Below, piece after piece: positions 41,993-50,290 of a stretch of 51,180 nt of DNA (position 1 is the stretch's first letter; the number at the start of each line of letters is the position of its first letter). The notes beneath the pieces are model-generated. The model saw only the letters and a list, made by a program, of their open reading frames with translations. It did no database searches and was not told where the DNA came from. Location of the stretch: positions 1 to 51,180 of the forward strand of contig JAOTYD010000022.1 of the NCBI GenBank assembly GCA_029862005.1. Direction: 5' to 3'. A program made the position numbers and the translations under genes. The stretch is from Gammaproteobacteria bacterium (GTDB lineage Bacteria > Pseudomonadota > Gammaproteobacteria > GCA-001735895).

Positions 41993-42141
41993 TTCTCAAA
42001 TCTGAGACAATCTTTGTATCAATTCTCATTTTTAGGAATAATTTTGATTTAACCTGACAACATCGAGCGCTCAAATCAATGATTCTGGACTGAATTCTCA
42101 GAGAGCTGACTGTTTTTACCGGTTTTTAGCCCGCATTGAGA
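41993..42141. promoter_or_regulatory. Cluster of TTCTCA/TGAGAA half-sites before the regulator operon
   Basis: TTCTCA-AATC-TGAGAC (41993-42007), TTCTCA at 42022, TTCTCAGAGAG near 42096 and TTGAGAA near 42136 crowd this gap of about 170 bases. They resemble the palindromes at 37816 and 38679. This would fit autoregulation of the response regulator encoded downstream. No good -24/-12 sequence was found here. Confidence 0.4.
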
Positions 42142-42163
42142 AAATTTGCCGCAGTAACTGAGG

Positions 42164-42778
42164 ATGGCACCTGAATTGCTAAACAAAAAACGAGTCATGA
42201 ATACAACTATATCCACTAATCGGCAACTGGGTAACAGGCAATTGGCCAGGGCTCTGTGCATCGGACTGCTGATGCAAGGGTTGACGGGCTGCCAGGACGC
42301 CGAAAAACCACAGCCTGGGACGGGAGATGCATTCCCCCTGTCGCTCTTCGAAAAGATGATCCCTGTTGACAACGGTAACGTCGACACAGAAGGCAAGATA
42401 CTGTTGATCAACTTTTGGGCAACCTGGTGCGCGCCCTGCCGCGAAGAGATGCCGGCACTGCAAGAGTTAAGCGACACTCTCGACCCGGAGCGTTTCGCGG
42501 TAATTGGAATCTCGGTTGACGAAGATCGTAACCTGATTCGGGAATTCATGCTGCAGTACGAAATTCGTTTCCCGGTTTATCAGGACGACAAGTTTCGGCT
42601 CGCGGGCGAATTGCTCGGAATTAAAACCTTTCCCGAAACCTTTATTGTTTCTCCACAAGGCTTAATTACCAGGCGCATCAGCGAGGCTTTACCGCCGGAT
42701 TTCGGCATGACCGAGCTATTCATCGAATCCGGCGAAAAGGCCGACACAATCAAATCTGACTCCAGGATAAATGGGTAA
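42164..42778 (+). CDS. TlpA/ResA-like thioredoxin-fold lipoprotein
   Basis: Up to 204 residues from ATG 42164 (GAGG just upstream); ATG 42197 is an alternative. The signal ends LTGC, a lipobox, so it is membrane-tethered. The thioredoxin domain has NFWATWCAPCREEMPALQEL with the C-A-P-C active site and the cis-Pro in GIKTFPETFIV. TlpA/ResA proteins reduce apocytochrome c thiols before heme attachment, which fits the system II maturation genes in this cluster. Five bases separate it from the regulator gene. Confidence 0.88.
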   Translation: MAPELLNKKRVMNTTISTNRQLGNRQLARALCIGLLMQGLTGCQDAEKPQPGTGDAFPLSLFEKMIPVDNGNVDTEGKILLINFWATWCAPCREEMPALQELSDTLDPERFAVIGISVDEDRNLIREFMLQYEIRFPVYQDDKFRLAGELLGIKTFPETFIVSPQGLITRRISEALPPDFGMTELFIESGEKADTIKSDSRING

Positions 42779-42783
42779 CTCAT

Positions 42784-44148
42784 ATGCCTTCGCTACAACT
42801 ATTAATCATCGACGATGAACCAGCGATTCGGCAAATACTGTCGAAAGTCGCCGCCGACGCGGGTCATACCGTAACGGTTGCGGCTAACGGCGAAGAGGCG
42901 TTAACGAAACTCGCCAAGGGAGACATCGACGTAGCGCTGTGCGACATTCGCATGCCCGACCTTAGCGGCATCGAGGTTGTCGAAAACGCGCGCCGCCAGG
43001 GTATCGATACCCAGTTCCTGATGATGACCGCCTATGCCTCGGTCAACACCGCGATCGAGGCGATGCGCGCCGGCGCTTATGACTACATGATCAAGCCTTT
43101 GCGTAACGAGGATTTTCTCAATCGACTAGAGCAACTCGGCGATTTCATCCACCTCAAATCCGAGAACAAGGTACTGCGCGAGCTGATCAAGAATCAAAGC
43201 AGCGAATCCTGGGTGATGAACTCGCCCGTGATGCAGGCAGTCGAACGCCTGGTGCTAAAGGTCGCACAGACTTCCAGCACGGTGCTGATAACCGGGCCGA
43301 GCGGCACGGGTAAAAGCGTCATTGCCGAATTAATCCATCAGAACAGCCTGAGGGATGACCGACCGTTCATTCCCGTCAACTGTGGCGCGATCCCGGAAAA
43401 CCTGCTCGAAAGCGAATTTTTCGGTCACACCAAGGGCGCGTTTACCGGGGCCAGCAAGGCAAAGCGCGGATTATTTGTCGAGGCCGACCAGGGCACAATA
43501 TTTCTCGATGAGATCGGGGAACTACCGCTTAACCTGCAGGTCAAGCTCTTGCATGTCATCGAGGATCAGAACGTGCGCGCGGTTGGCAGCGAACAGCCCA
43601 GGAAAATAGACGTGCGCATTATTGCCGCCACCAACAAGGACCTCGACAAGATGGTGCAACAGGGCGATTTTCGCGAAGACCTGTACTTCCGGCTGAACGT
43701 GTTCCAGATCCCGCTACCCACGCTACAACAGAGGAAGGAGGACCTGCCCGAGCTGATCCGACATTTCCTTCGCAAGGAAAGCTTGAAAATGGGATTGGAT
43801 GGCCCCGTCGAAGTTCAGCCGGCCGCTATGCAGAGCCTGCTGACCTACAACTGGCCCGGTAATGTGCGCGAGTTGCAAAACGTTGTCGCGAGGTCACTGA
43901 TCCTGTCGGAAAACGGCATCATCGATGTTTCGGATCTACCGCAAAATATCCGCTCCTCCGAGTACATCGGCTACAGCGATGGTAACAGCTGTCAGGACAA
44001 CCTGAAGCGACAGCTGCGTAACTATGAACTCGCGATCATCAAGGCGGCGATCGACGATGCCAACGGGGATCGCAAGCTGGCTGCCGATCGCCTCGGCATC
44101 GGCGTTTCCAGTCTTTATCGAAAACTCGATAACTCGCTAGAGCGTTAA
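42784..44148 (+). CDS. Sigma-54-dependent response regulator, NtrC family
   Basis: A 454-residue regulator. The receiver domain (1-120) has the acidic pair D10-D11, phosphoacceptor D54, T82 and K104. The AAA+ domain (about 145-380) has Walker A GPSGTGKS (171-178), the sigma-54 contact loop GAFTGA (218-223) and Walker B around TIFLDEIG. The C-terminal Fis-type helix-turn-helix ([21 protein letters not shown]) binds DNA. It should drive the -24/-12 promoters seen at 37676, 38598, 39860, 39905 and 50257. The kinase at the window end is a likely partner. It is co-transcribed with the TlpA-like gene and the genes downstream. Confidence 0.93.
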   Translation: MPSLQLLIIDDEPAIRQILSKVAADAGHTVTVAANGEEALTKLAKGDIDVALCDIRMPDLSGIEVVENARRQGIDTQFLMMTAYASVNTAIEAMRAGAYDYMIKPLRNEDFLNRLEQLGDFIHLKSENKVLRELIKNQSSESWVMNSPVMQAVERLVLKVAQTSSTVLITGPSGTGKSVIAELIHQNSLRDDRPFIPVNCGAIPENLLESEFFGHTKGAFTGASKAKRGLFVEADQGTIFLDEIGELPLNLQVKLLHVIEDQNVRAVGSEQPRKIDVRIIAATNKDLDKMVQQGDFREDLYFRLNVFQIPLPTLQQRKEDLPELIRHFLRKESLKMGLDGPVEVQPAAMQSLLTYNWPGNVRELQNVVARSLILSENGIIDVSDLPQNIRSSEYIGYSDGNSCQDNLKRQLRNYELAIIKAAIDDANGDRKLAADRLGIGVSSLYRKLDNSLER

Positions 44149-44151
44149 GAA

Positions 44152-44763
44152 ATGATAAAAGCCATGTTAGAAAAAAAATGGGTGGGCCTTTTCCTTGCAC
44201 TGGTATTGCTACTGCTGGTGTCGGCAACGCTGCAGGCCGATACCCGATCCGATGGCGAGCTGGGCATTACCGAGTATCGTAAGGGAAATCTGATCGAGGC
44301 CATGCAGCTACTGGAAAACTCAGCGGCACAGGGTTATATACCGGCGCAGACAACCCTTGCCTTCATCCTCGATTCGGCGGAACGCGACGCGGATGCTTTT
44401 CACTGGTATCAACAGGCCGCGGAACATCAGGACGCGGCTGGTTTGTTCGGGCTGGCAGGCATGTACGCAAAGGGCGAAGGAGCGGATAAAGACCCGCGCA
44501 AGGCAGGCCAGTTGATCCAGCAGGCGGCGAAACTCGAGCACGTCGAGGCAATGCGGGTTTATGCCCACGCGCTGGAAAATGGGCAGCTCGGTTTCGAGTC
44601 ATCACCGCCAACAGCGGCAAAATGGTACCTAAAGGCGGCCGGGCGCGGCGACGAAATTTCGATGCAACGCCTTAAAAAAGCCTACCAGCAGGGCCAGTTG
44701 GGGTTCCCGGTTGACGCGCGACAGGCCGAGGCCTGGAACAAGAAATTAAATCAGGCTGATTAG
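44152..44763 (+). CDS. Sel1-repeat protein, exported
   Basis: A 203-residue protein with an N-terminal signal (about 8-29, TLQAD). Three to four Sel1/TPR-like repeats of about 36 residues, with AQGYIPAQTTLAFIL, AEHQDAAGLFGLAGMYAKGEGADKDPRKAGQLIQQAA and NGQLGFESSPPTAAKWYLKAAGRGD. Sel1 proteins mediate protein-protein contacts, often in the periplasm. It lies 3 bases after the regulator gene and 8 bases before a monoheme cytochrome gene; the same Sel1-cytochrome pairing is fused at 49021. Confidence 0.85.
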   Translation: MIKAMLEKKWVGLFLALVLLLLVSATLQADTRSDGELGITEYRKGNLIEAMQLLENSAAQGYIPAQTTLAFILDSAERDADAFHWYQQAAEHQDAAGLFGLAGMYAKGEGADKDPRKAGQLIQQAAKLEHVEAMRVYAHALENGQLGFESSPPTAAKWYLKAAGRGDEISMQRLKKAYQQGQLGFPVDARQAEAWNKKLNQAD

Positions 44764-44771
44764 GACGCATT

Positions 44772-45080
44772 ATGAAATTTAACCAACTCCTGTTGCTAAC
44801 TGCGATCATCGCCTTGACTGGGACAATCCCGGCAAACGCATCGGACATCAACCTCGGGCGCGATATTTACCAGCGCCATTGCCTCAGTTGCCACGGCGTC
44901 AACGGCAGCCCGATTATGGCCGCCGCACCGGATCTCAAGCGAGGGCAGGGCCTGATGCAATCGGACCAGACCTTGCAAACGCGAATCCAGAACGGTAAAA
45001 ATGCCTGCCCCGCCTACCGCGGAATACTGGACGAGCAGCAAATCCTGGACGTAATTGCCTATATCAGGACCTTTTTCTGA
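44772..45080 (+). CDS. Monoheme class I cytochrome c with Cys at the Met-ligand position
   Basis: A 102-residue exported cytochrome (signal 1-23, ANA/S). One heme site, CLSCH, near residue 37. The distal ligand segment of such small cytochromes is normally N-G-K-N-x-M-P; here it reads NGKNACPAYRG (Cys codon TGC at 45006-45008), and no other Met fits the position. The heme may thus have His/Cys ligation or be five-coordinate. The last base of its stop codon is the first base of the next ATG (TGATG), so the propeller gene is coupled. Confidence 0.88.
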   Translation: MKFNQLLLLTAIIALTGTIPANASDINLGRDIYQRHCLSCHGVNGSPIMAAAPDLKRGQGLMQSDQTLQTRIQNGKNACPAYRGILDEQQILDVIAYIRTFF

Positions 45081-46207
45081 TGGATCTGCTGCATGCGGCA
45101 GCCCTGGGCCTGATACTCGTCACGATCACAGCATGCTCTGATGAGCCTGCCGGCAATCAGCCCGCAGCAACCACTATAACCGAGCCGACCGGCAGCCAGG
45201 CCAGACCCGCGTTACCCCAGGTGCTGGATGTTTTCAATGTCGGACCATCGGTATACGTGCGCTCACTCGCGATCGAAACCGATACCAACCGCCTCTGGGT
45301 TGGCACCTCGCTCGGAGTTAACGAGATTGACCTCGACAATCATGCACTGGTGAACACGTTTACCCGCGCTCACGGTCTGGCGAATGAGTACGTATTCGGA
45401 ATTGGCATCGATCGCGAGGGTTATAAATGGTTCGGCACCAATGCAGGCGGCATGTCCCGCTACAAAAACGGCGACTGGAAAACCTACTTCCCGATGCACG
45501 GCCTCGCCGATTACTGGATTTACGCATTTGCCAACGCCAGTGACGGTGGCCTGTGGATCGGAACCTGGGCCGGTGCCAATTACCTCAACCGCGAAACCGG
45601 CGAGTTCAAAACCTATGTCAAGGAGTTGATCAACGAGTGGGTTTACGGCATCAGCGTTGATAACAAGGGCGTGGTCTGGTTTGGCACCGAAGGCGGCATT
45701 AGCCGTTTCGATGGCGATAACTGGACTTCCTGGGACCACAAGGATGGTCTCGGCGGCGAAAATCCCGACGCCCTGCCCTTTAGCCGCAACACCGGTCTGG
45801 GCACCCGCTCCCGCCATGATCTCGGTATCCTGAACAATGGCAAGGCGACCTACAATCCCGGTTACATTTTCAGCATTCTCGCCGATCACGAAGACACTAT
45901 CTGGGCAGGCACCTGGGGTGGCGGCGTAACTCACTATCGGAACGGTAGCTGGACCAATCTCACGGAGAAGGACGGACTCGCCGGCAATATCGTTTACTCG
46001 ATCGCGCAGGCAGCCGACGGCAGCTACTGGTTCGGCACCAACAAAGGCCTGTCACGCTACGATGGTGAAACCTGGCATAGCTGGAACGTCCACAACGGCT
46101 TGCCCAACAATGACGTCTATGCAATTGCGCTCGAAACCGACGGCGACATCTGGATTGGCACCCTCGGCGGGGTTACTCGTCTTGGGCTGAAAGCAATCCC
46201 GAATTAA
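45080..46207 (+). CDS. WG-type propeller lipoprotein ('two-component regulator propeller' family)
   Basis: A 375-residue protein with a signal ending TITAC (lipobox). The mature part holds seven or so propeller repeats with the pattern LWVGTxxGVxxxD, YKWFGTNAGGMSRY, LWIGTWAGANYL, VWFGTEGGISRF and IWAGTWGGGVTHY, typical of the extracellular sensor propellers of hybrid two-component systems. No transmitter or kinase part is attached. It may act as a detached ligand sensor or as a scaffold. It is homologous to the protein encoded next. It is coupled to the monoheme cytochrome gene. Confidence 0.85.
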   Translation: MDLLHAAALGLILVTITACSDEPAGNQPAATTITEPTGSQARPALPQVLDVFNVGPSVYVRSLAIETDTNRLWVGTSLGVNEIDLDNHALVNTFTRAHGLANEYVFGIGIDREGYKWFGTNAGGMSRYKNGDWKTYFPMHGLADYWIYAFANASDGGLWIGTWAGANYLNRETGEFKTYVKELINEWVYGISVDNKGVVWFGTEGGISRFDGDNWTSWDHKDGLGGENPDALPFSRNTGLGTRSRHDLGILNNGKATYNPGYIFSILADHEDTIWAGTWGGGVTHYRNGSWTNLTEKDGLAGNIVYSIAQAADGSYWFGTNKGLSRYDGETWHSWNVHNGLPNNDVYAIALETDGDIWIGTLGGVTRLGLKAIPN

Positions 46208-46244
46208 TAACTATCTACAAAACCAATGAATTAAAAGGTCTCGC

Positions 46245-47438
46245 ATGAGTAAAAAAACACTGCCAATCGCGATTCTTGTCATCGCCGGCCTGATCGCAAG
46301 CGCCTACTGGGCAGGGCTTAACCATAACAGCGGCGACAATTCGCTGGCACAGCAAGGGGATATGCCCCAAGAAGAGACCACAGGCCAAAACATAGCGCAG
46401 CCCCTGAATGCAGCGCAAAACCCGAAATTCACGCATTTTCGTATAGGCAACCGAAACGTGAAGTCGATATTTGCTGAGCAAGATATTGTCTGGGTGGGCA
46501 CTTCGGGCGGAGTCATTCGATACAGTACCGAGACTGACGATTACCGCCTGTTCGATGTGCGCAACGGCCTGCTCGCCAACGGCGTGTTTCACGTCAGCCG
46601 CTGGACCGACGACAAAATGCTGGTCGGCACCTACGGTGGCGGCCTCGCAATCTATGACGAATCCAAAGACAAGTTCGAAATATTCAATGTGCCCGAGGGT
46701 CTCGCCGATGCCTTTGTCTATGACGTGCTGGTAATGCCGGACGGCGACCTCTGGATCGCCACCTGGTCCGGCGCCAACCGGGTAAAAAAGGGGCGCCTGT
46801 CGGATCCCGACGCCTGGGAAACCTATACCGTCGAAAATACCAATGGCGGCCTGCCAAACGACTGGGTCTACGGGCTCGCGCTTGGTAAGAACGGTGAAGT
46901 CTGGCTTGCGACCGAGGGCGGCCTGGCACGCTTCGAGGATAATCGCTGGGACAACTGGAATCACCAGGATGGACAAGGCGCAGTCTATGAACTGGTTAAG
47001 GCCGACAACACCTTCGGAACCGATCCGGCCACCATGTCGAGCCATCACGCCAGGCAAAAACTGGAGATGGGTCTGCAACAAGTCGATACTGCCTACAATC
47101 CGAATTACATCGTGGCGCTGGAAGTCGATACCGATGGCATCGTCTGGATCGGCACCTGGGGCGGCGGTCTGGCACGTTTCGATGGCGAGAAGTATGTTAA
47201 CTATACGGTGCGGGATGGATTGCCTTCAAATCATGTCTTCATGCTGCACCAGGACGAGCAGGGAATATTATGGGTCGGCACCAGTAATGGCCTGGTTCAG
47301 TTTAAAAATGGTCGCTTCGAAAATTACCTGACGACTCACGAGGGCCTGTTTTCAAACACCGTGTTTTCGATGGCGACCCAGCAGAACGATTTACTCTGGG
47401 TGGGCAGCTTTGGTGGGGTAACACGATTGCAGCGATAG
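46245..47438 (+). CDS. WG-type propeller protein, membrane-anchored
   Basis: A 397-residue protein with an N-terminal hydrophobic helix (about 7-24) and no lipobox, so it is anchored or secreted. The propeller repeats VWVGTSGGVIRY, MLVGTYGGGLAIY, LWIATWSGANRV, VWLATEGGLARF, VWIGTWGGGLARF and LWVGTSNGLVQF match the protein before it. The pair apparently arose by duplication. It is the last gene of the plus-strand series, converging on the TPR/CcsA genes. Confidence 0.85.
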   Translation: MSKKTLPIAILVIAGLIASAYWAGLNHNSGDNSLAQQGDMPQEETTGQNIAQPLNAAQNPKFTHFRIGNRNVKSIFAEQDIVWVGTSGGVIRYSTETDDYRLFDVRNGLLANGVFHVSRWTDDKMLVGTYGGGLAIYDESKDKFEIFNVPEGLADAFVYDVLVMPDGDLWIATWSGANRVKKGRLSDPDAWETYTVENTNGGLPNDWVYGLALGKNGEVWLATEGGLARFEDNRWDNWNHQDGQGAVYELVKADNTFGTDPATMSSHHARQKLEMGLQQVDTAYNPNYIVALEVDTDGIVWIGTWGGGLARFDGEKYVNYTVRDGLPSNHVFMLHQDEQGILWVGTSNGLVQFKNGRFENYLTTHEGLFSNTVFSMATQQNDLLWVGSFGGVTRLQR

Positions 47439-47480
47439 CGCAGGTCAACTCTTGCTCGCCAGCGTCATTCTTAATCCTGC

Positions 47481-48083
47481 TTACTCATCGGCTGGCTTTG
47501 TTTCATCCTTTTCTGGAACCGCAGTGGTGGAACGCTCTACCAACTGTGTTTCCCACTCCCAAAGTGCCGAACGCGCGCGTCGTTTAAACATGTCGTCATC
47601 GCCAGCCGCAGCCAGATGGATGTAGCTGCGCATCGCACCGAGGGCACCTTCCAGATCACCCATTTTCTCGCTGCTGATGGCGAGTCCGTAATAAGCATTT
47701 GCCTGATAGGCATTTTGTTCCATCGCGTCGATGAATGCATCGCGTGCGGTCGCATACTCGCCCAGTTCATACAGCGTAAAACCCATATTGACCTTGATCT
47801 CGGGGATATCAGGCGCCCGTAACAGGGCCTTATGCCACAAATCGAGCGCCTGCTGATAGTGCCCCTTCTGCATATGCCCCACGGCAGCATTAAACAACTG
47901 CGGTAATCTGTTATCACCGTCCAATTCTATTGTACTGGTCGGTACCTGTATCGCCGCCGAATCAGTCATCCAGTGATTAAGGGCCCAGCCGAAAAAAAAC
48001 ACCGCGGCCACCAGCAACAGGGCCACCAGCAGATACCGGCTTTTCGCGGAGGCGTTCTTTCTGCTCGGGCTGGCAACCATCAA
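47481..48083 (-). CDS. TPR-repeat protein (NrfG/CcmH-like)
   Basis: A 200-residue protein with a membrane anchor (about 15-33) and three TPR units in the periplasm (about 55-165), e.g. AVGHMQKGHYQQALDLWHKAL and FTLYELGEYATARDAFIDAM. The layout resembles the TPR part of NrfG and CcmI, which hold apocytochromes for heme attachment. It overlaps the CcsA gene by 4 bases, supporting a cytochrome maturation role. Confidence 0.85.
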   Translation of the reverse strand: MMVASPSRKNASAKSRYLLVALLLVAAVFFFGWALNHWMTDSAAIQVPTSTIELDGDNRLPQLFNAAVGHMQKGHYQQALDLWHKALLRAPDIPEIKVNMGFTLYELGEYATARDAFIDAMEQNAYQANAYYGLAISSEKMGDLEGALGAMRSYIHLAAAGDDDMFKRRARSALWEWETQLVERSTTAVPEKDETKPADE

Positions 48084-48874
48084 ATCATTCCCTTGTGTGG
48101 TGCGGTCGATACCAGTGGCACACCGAAAAAAGTTAAAAATGCAAGCGTAAAACAGCCTACAACCAGCGCGGCATAAATCCCCGGGCGTGGGTAGTTTAAG
48201 CGCCAGTGCAACACAAAGATGACGCTCATCCAGGTCAAAAATGCCCAGGTTTCGAGAGGGTCCCAGGCCCAGTAGCGACCCCAGGCATCTTGTGCCCAGA
48301 TCGCACCGAACATCAGCATCAAGGACTCAAAACAGAACGCAAAAGCCAGCAGACGATAGCTCAAAGACTTGCTGGCCAGGATTACGGTAGACCCGGCACC
48401 GGATCTGGAGCGCACCATCTCCAGAATCGCCATACCGGTAGCGAGCATCAGCAGGCCGAGGAAAAACTTACCCGTAACCACATGAAAATATAACCAGATC
48501 GTGTCATAGGTGGCGGGTAAAAAAGTATCCTGCGGTACCGTAATCAACAACCACAACATCAGCAGCGCCAATAGGGGAACGATGAAGCGCCCGGCTGCGC
48601 GATGATTTCTGCCCCACATCAGGAATAATAGATAGGCCAGCTGAAGGCTCCACAGGTTGCTACTCAAAATTTCAAATAAATTTATAAATGGCCCGTGGCC
48701 CACACGATCCCATCGTAAAGCCAGGCTTATGGTGTGACTAACCAGTCCCGAAATACTGAAAACAAGGACAGTCTTGTAATGAAATTTTTCACCTCCGAGG
48801 TAGGTAAAGAGAAAGCTTGACCCGTAGCAAATGCAGGCAAAATACAAAAAGGTGGTTTCGTTTAATATCGACAT
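48080..48874 (-). CDS. ccsA: CcsA/ResC-like cytochrome c assembly protein
   Basis: A 264-residue inner-membrane protein with about eight helices. The heme-handling signature is present: AQDAWGRYWAWDPLETWAFLTW, the WWD-type periplasmic motif of CcsA/CcmC/CcmF. Several conserved His (near residues 47, 131 and 222) could be heme ligands. With ResB/CcsB it makes the system II synthetase that attaches heme to CXXCH. Its ResB-like partner is 22 kb away at 25272, at the end of the cytochrome series. It leads a two-gene unit with the TPR gene. Confidence 0.87.
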   Translation of the reverse strand: MSILNETTFLYFACICYGSSFLFTYLGGEKFHYKTVLVFSISGLVSHTISLALRWDRVGHGPFINLFEILSSNLWSLQLAYLLFLMWGRNHRAAGRFIVPLLALLMLWLLITVPQDTFLPATYDTIWLYFHVVTGKFFLGLLMLATGMAILEMVRSRSGAGSTVILASKSLSYRLLAFAFCFESLMLMFGAIWAQDAWGRYWAWDPLETWAFLTWMSVIFVLHWRLNYPRPGIYAALVVGCFTLAFLTFFGVPLVSTAPHKGMI

Positions 48875-49020
48875 CGATCTCGAGTGAATTTAGCGGACAG
48901 ATACTTCTTCATACATAGAAACTGCCGAGCATACAGTGCGCCCGCCTCCGAATCTCTTCATTTTTGCGCGATTAATTTTTGACTGTTCATCTAGATCCAG
49001 GTTGACCTCACTGCTCATAA

Positions 49021-50133
49021 CTAACGGAAATCGTCACCGGTCCAGTTCGGACTGGTTTCGCCTTTGGGATGAAAGCGCAAGAATTGCTTGGGGGAACGCA
49101 ACTCGCCGCTTATCCCCTGATCGTAGGTTTGCGCTAACGTGCGAATGAATTGTACCAGCGCTTCGATCTGCGCAGGTTTAAGCATATGCTCCCACGCTGG
49201 CATCGCTCCCAACCCATTTTTAATGCTGCTTTTCAGTTCCGCGTCACTTTTTTCCAGGCGTTCACGCAGTACAAACGAGGGTGAATTGACATACCAGGCA
49301 ATGCCGTTGAAGCCGTGACAGCCCCCGCAAAACTGAAGATAAATTTTTTCGCCCGGAGCCACATGATCATCAGCAGGGCTCGCCGCCGTCCGTACTTTCC
49401 GTATTGCTTGCACCTTCCCCTGGTCGAAAGCATTACGGATATAAGCGACAACTTTATAAGCCATCTCCATGGACAGGGTATTGCCCCAGGGAGGCATCTT
49501 TCCTTTTCCCTGGAGGATACTTGCGACCAGAGTATGGTCACTTTGCTCGAGGCGATCTCCACGCGAAAAAGAGGGCGTACCTGGGTAAGCGGCGTGGCCG
49601 CTAAATCCATGGCAACCCGCGCAAAAACTCTGGTAGATAGTTTCACCTGGACTGTTGTCATCGGTTTCGGGTATCACCGTTTCAATATTCGGGATCAGAA
49701 ACTTGCCGTATAATTTTGACGCTAGCGCTGAAATTACCGGATTTTCAGAGTTGGCGGCTGCCAAACTGAACCACAGATTCGCCTCGATTGCATCGTGGAA
49801 CTTTTTGGGAACGCGCTCGATGGTGCCCGAATGAAAGATCCCCAGGTCGCGCTGCGCTCTCGAATCACCCTCTTCGGCAGCCTGATGGAACCAGTAATGC
49901 GCCTCTTCGTAGTCAGGTGCCACGCCCTCGCCGTAAAAAAACATGTATCCCAGTAAATACTGGATGGCAGGATCGCCCGCCACCGCCAGGGGCAGGAATC
50001 TTTCATAGGTTGTCCTGGGGCGCTCGCCCGCCCGCTGCGTGGTGCTCTCGTTGGCGATAGCAGCCTCGAGCCAGATAGGCCCAGGCAAGGAGAAAAATGT
50101 AAAGATAACCACTGACATGACCGGCCTTTTCAT
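49021..50133 (-). CDS. Sel1-repeat/diheme cytochrome c fusion
   Basis: A 370-residue exported protein (signal about 1-27, ENIANES-like end AIANE). Residues about 45-150 hold two to three Sel1 repeats (AVAGDPAIQYLLGYMFFYGEGVAPDYEEAHYWFHQAAEEGD). Two monoheme cytochrome c domains follow, with CAGCH (about 190) and CGGCH (about 276), each with a Met segment (GKMPPW, GAMPAW). It combines on one chain what genes 44152 and 44772 encode separately. A sigma-54-like sequence lies 124 bases upstream. Confidence 0.87.
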   Translation of the reverse strand: MKRPVMSVVIFTFFSLPGPIWLEAAIANESTTQRAGERPRTTYERFLPLAVAGDPAIQYLLGYMFFYGEGVAPDYEEAHYWFHQAAEEGDSRAQRDLGIFHSGTIERVPKKFHDAIEANLWFSLAAANSENPVISALASKLYGKFLIPNIETVIPETDDNSPGETIYQSFCAGCHGFSGHAAYPGTPSFSRGDRLEQSDHTLVASILQGKGKMPPWGNTLSMEMAYKVVAYIRNAFDQGKVQAIRKVRTAASPADDHVAPGEKIYLQFCGGCHGFNGIAWYVNSPSFVLRERLEKSDAELKSSIKNGLGAMPAWEHMLKPAQIEALVQFIRTLAQTYDQGISGELRSPKQFLRFHPKGETSPNWTGDDFR

Positions 50134-50256
50134 GGTGCAACCCAGCCAGCCACGGCTTTTGACAATAGATAACTGGAGTTATATTTGCCCTGACTTTTAC
50201 AAGAATACTGAATGTCCAACTGCCTACCGATTTTTACAAAGATATTCAGTAATTGC

Positions 50257-50272
50257 AGCATTTAGCGTGCCA
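50257..50272 (-). promoter_or_regulatory. Sigma-54-like promoter before the Sel1-diheme gene
   Basis: The minus strand reads TGGCAC-GCTAA-ATGCT, one mismatch from the consensus. The start would be near 50245, leaving an untranslated leader of about 110 bases, which is long but possible. Confidence 0.5.
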
Positions 50273-50290
50273 ATTACTAACGATCTTTAC

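Noticed and set aside
42119-42139. GG-N10-GC spacing (CCGGTTTTTAGCCCGCA) as a sigma-54 promoter of the TlpA/regulator operon
   Set aside because: Apart from the GG and GC pairs it matches the consensus poorly, so it was not listed as a promoter.
46215-47081. Long minus-strand ORFs opposite the propeller genes (46215-47081 and 45263-45934)
   Set aside because: They mirror the repetitive plus-strand genes, which have signal sequences, family motifs and coupled starts; the reverse frames show no domain.
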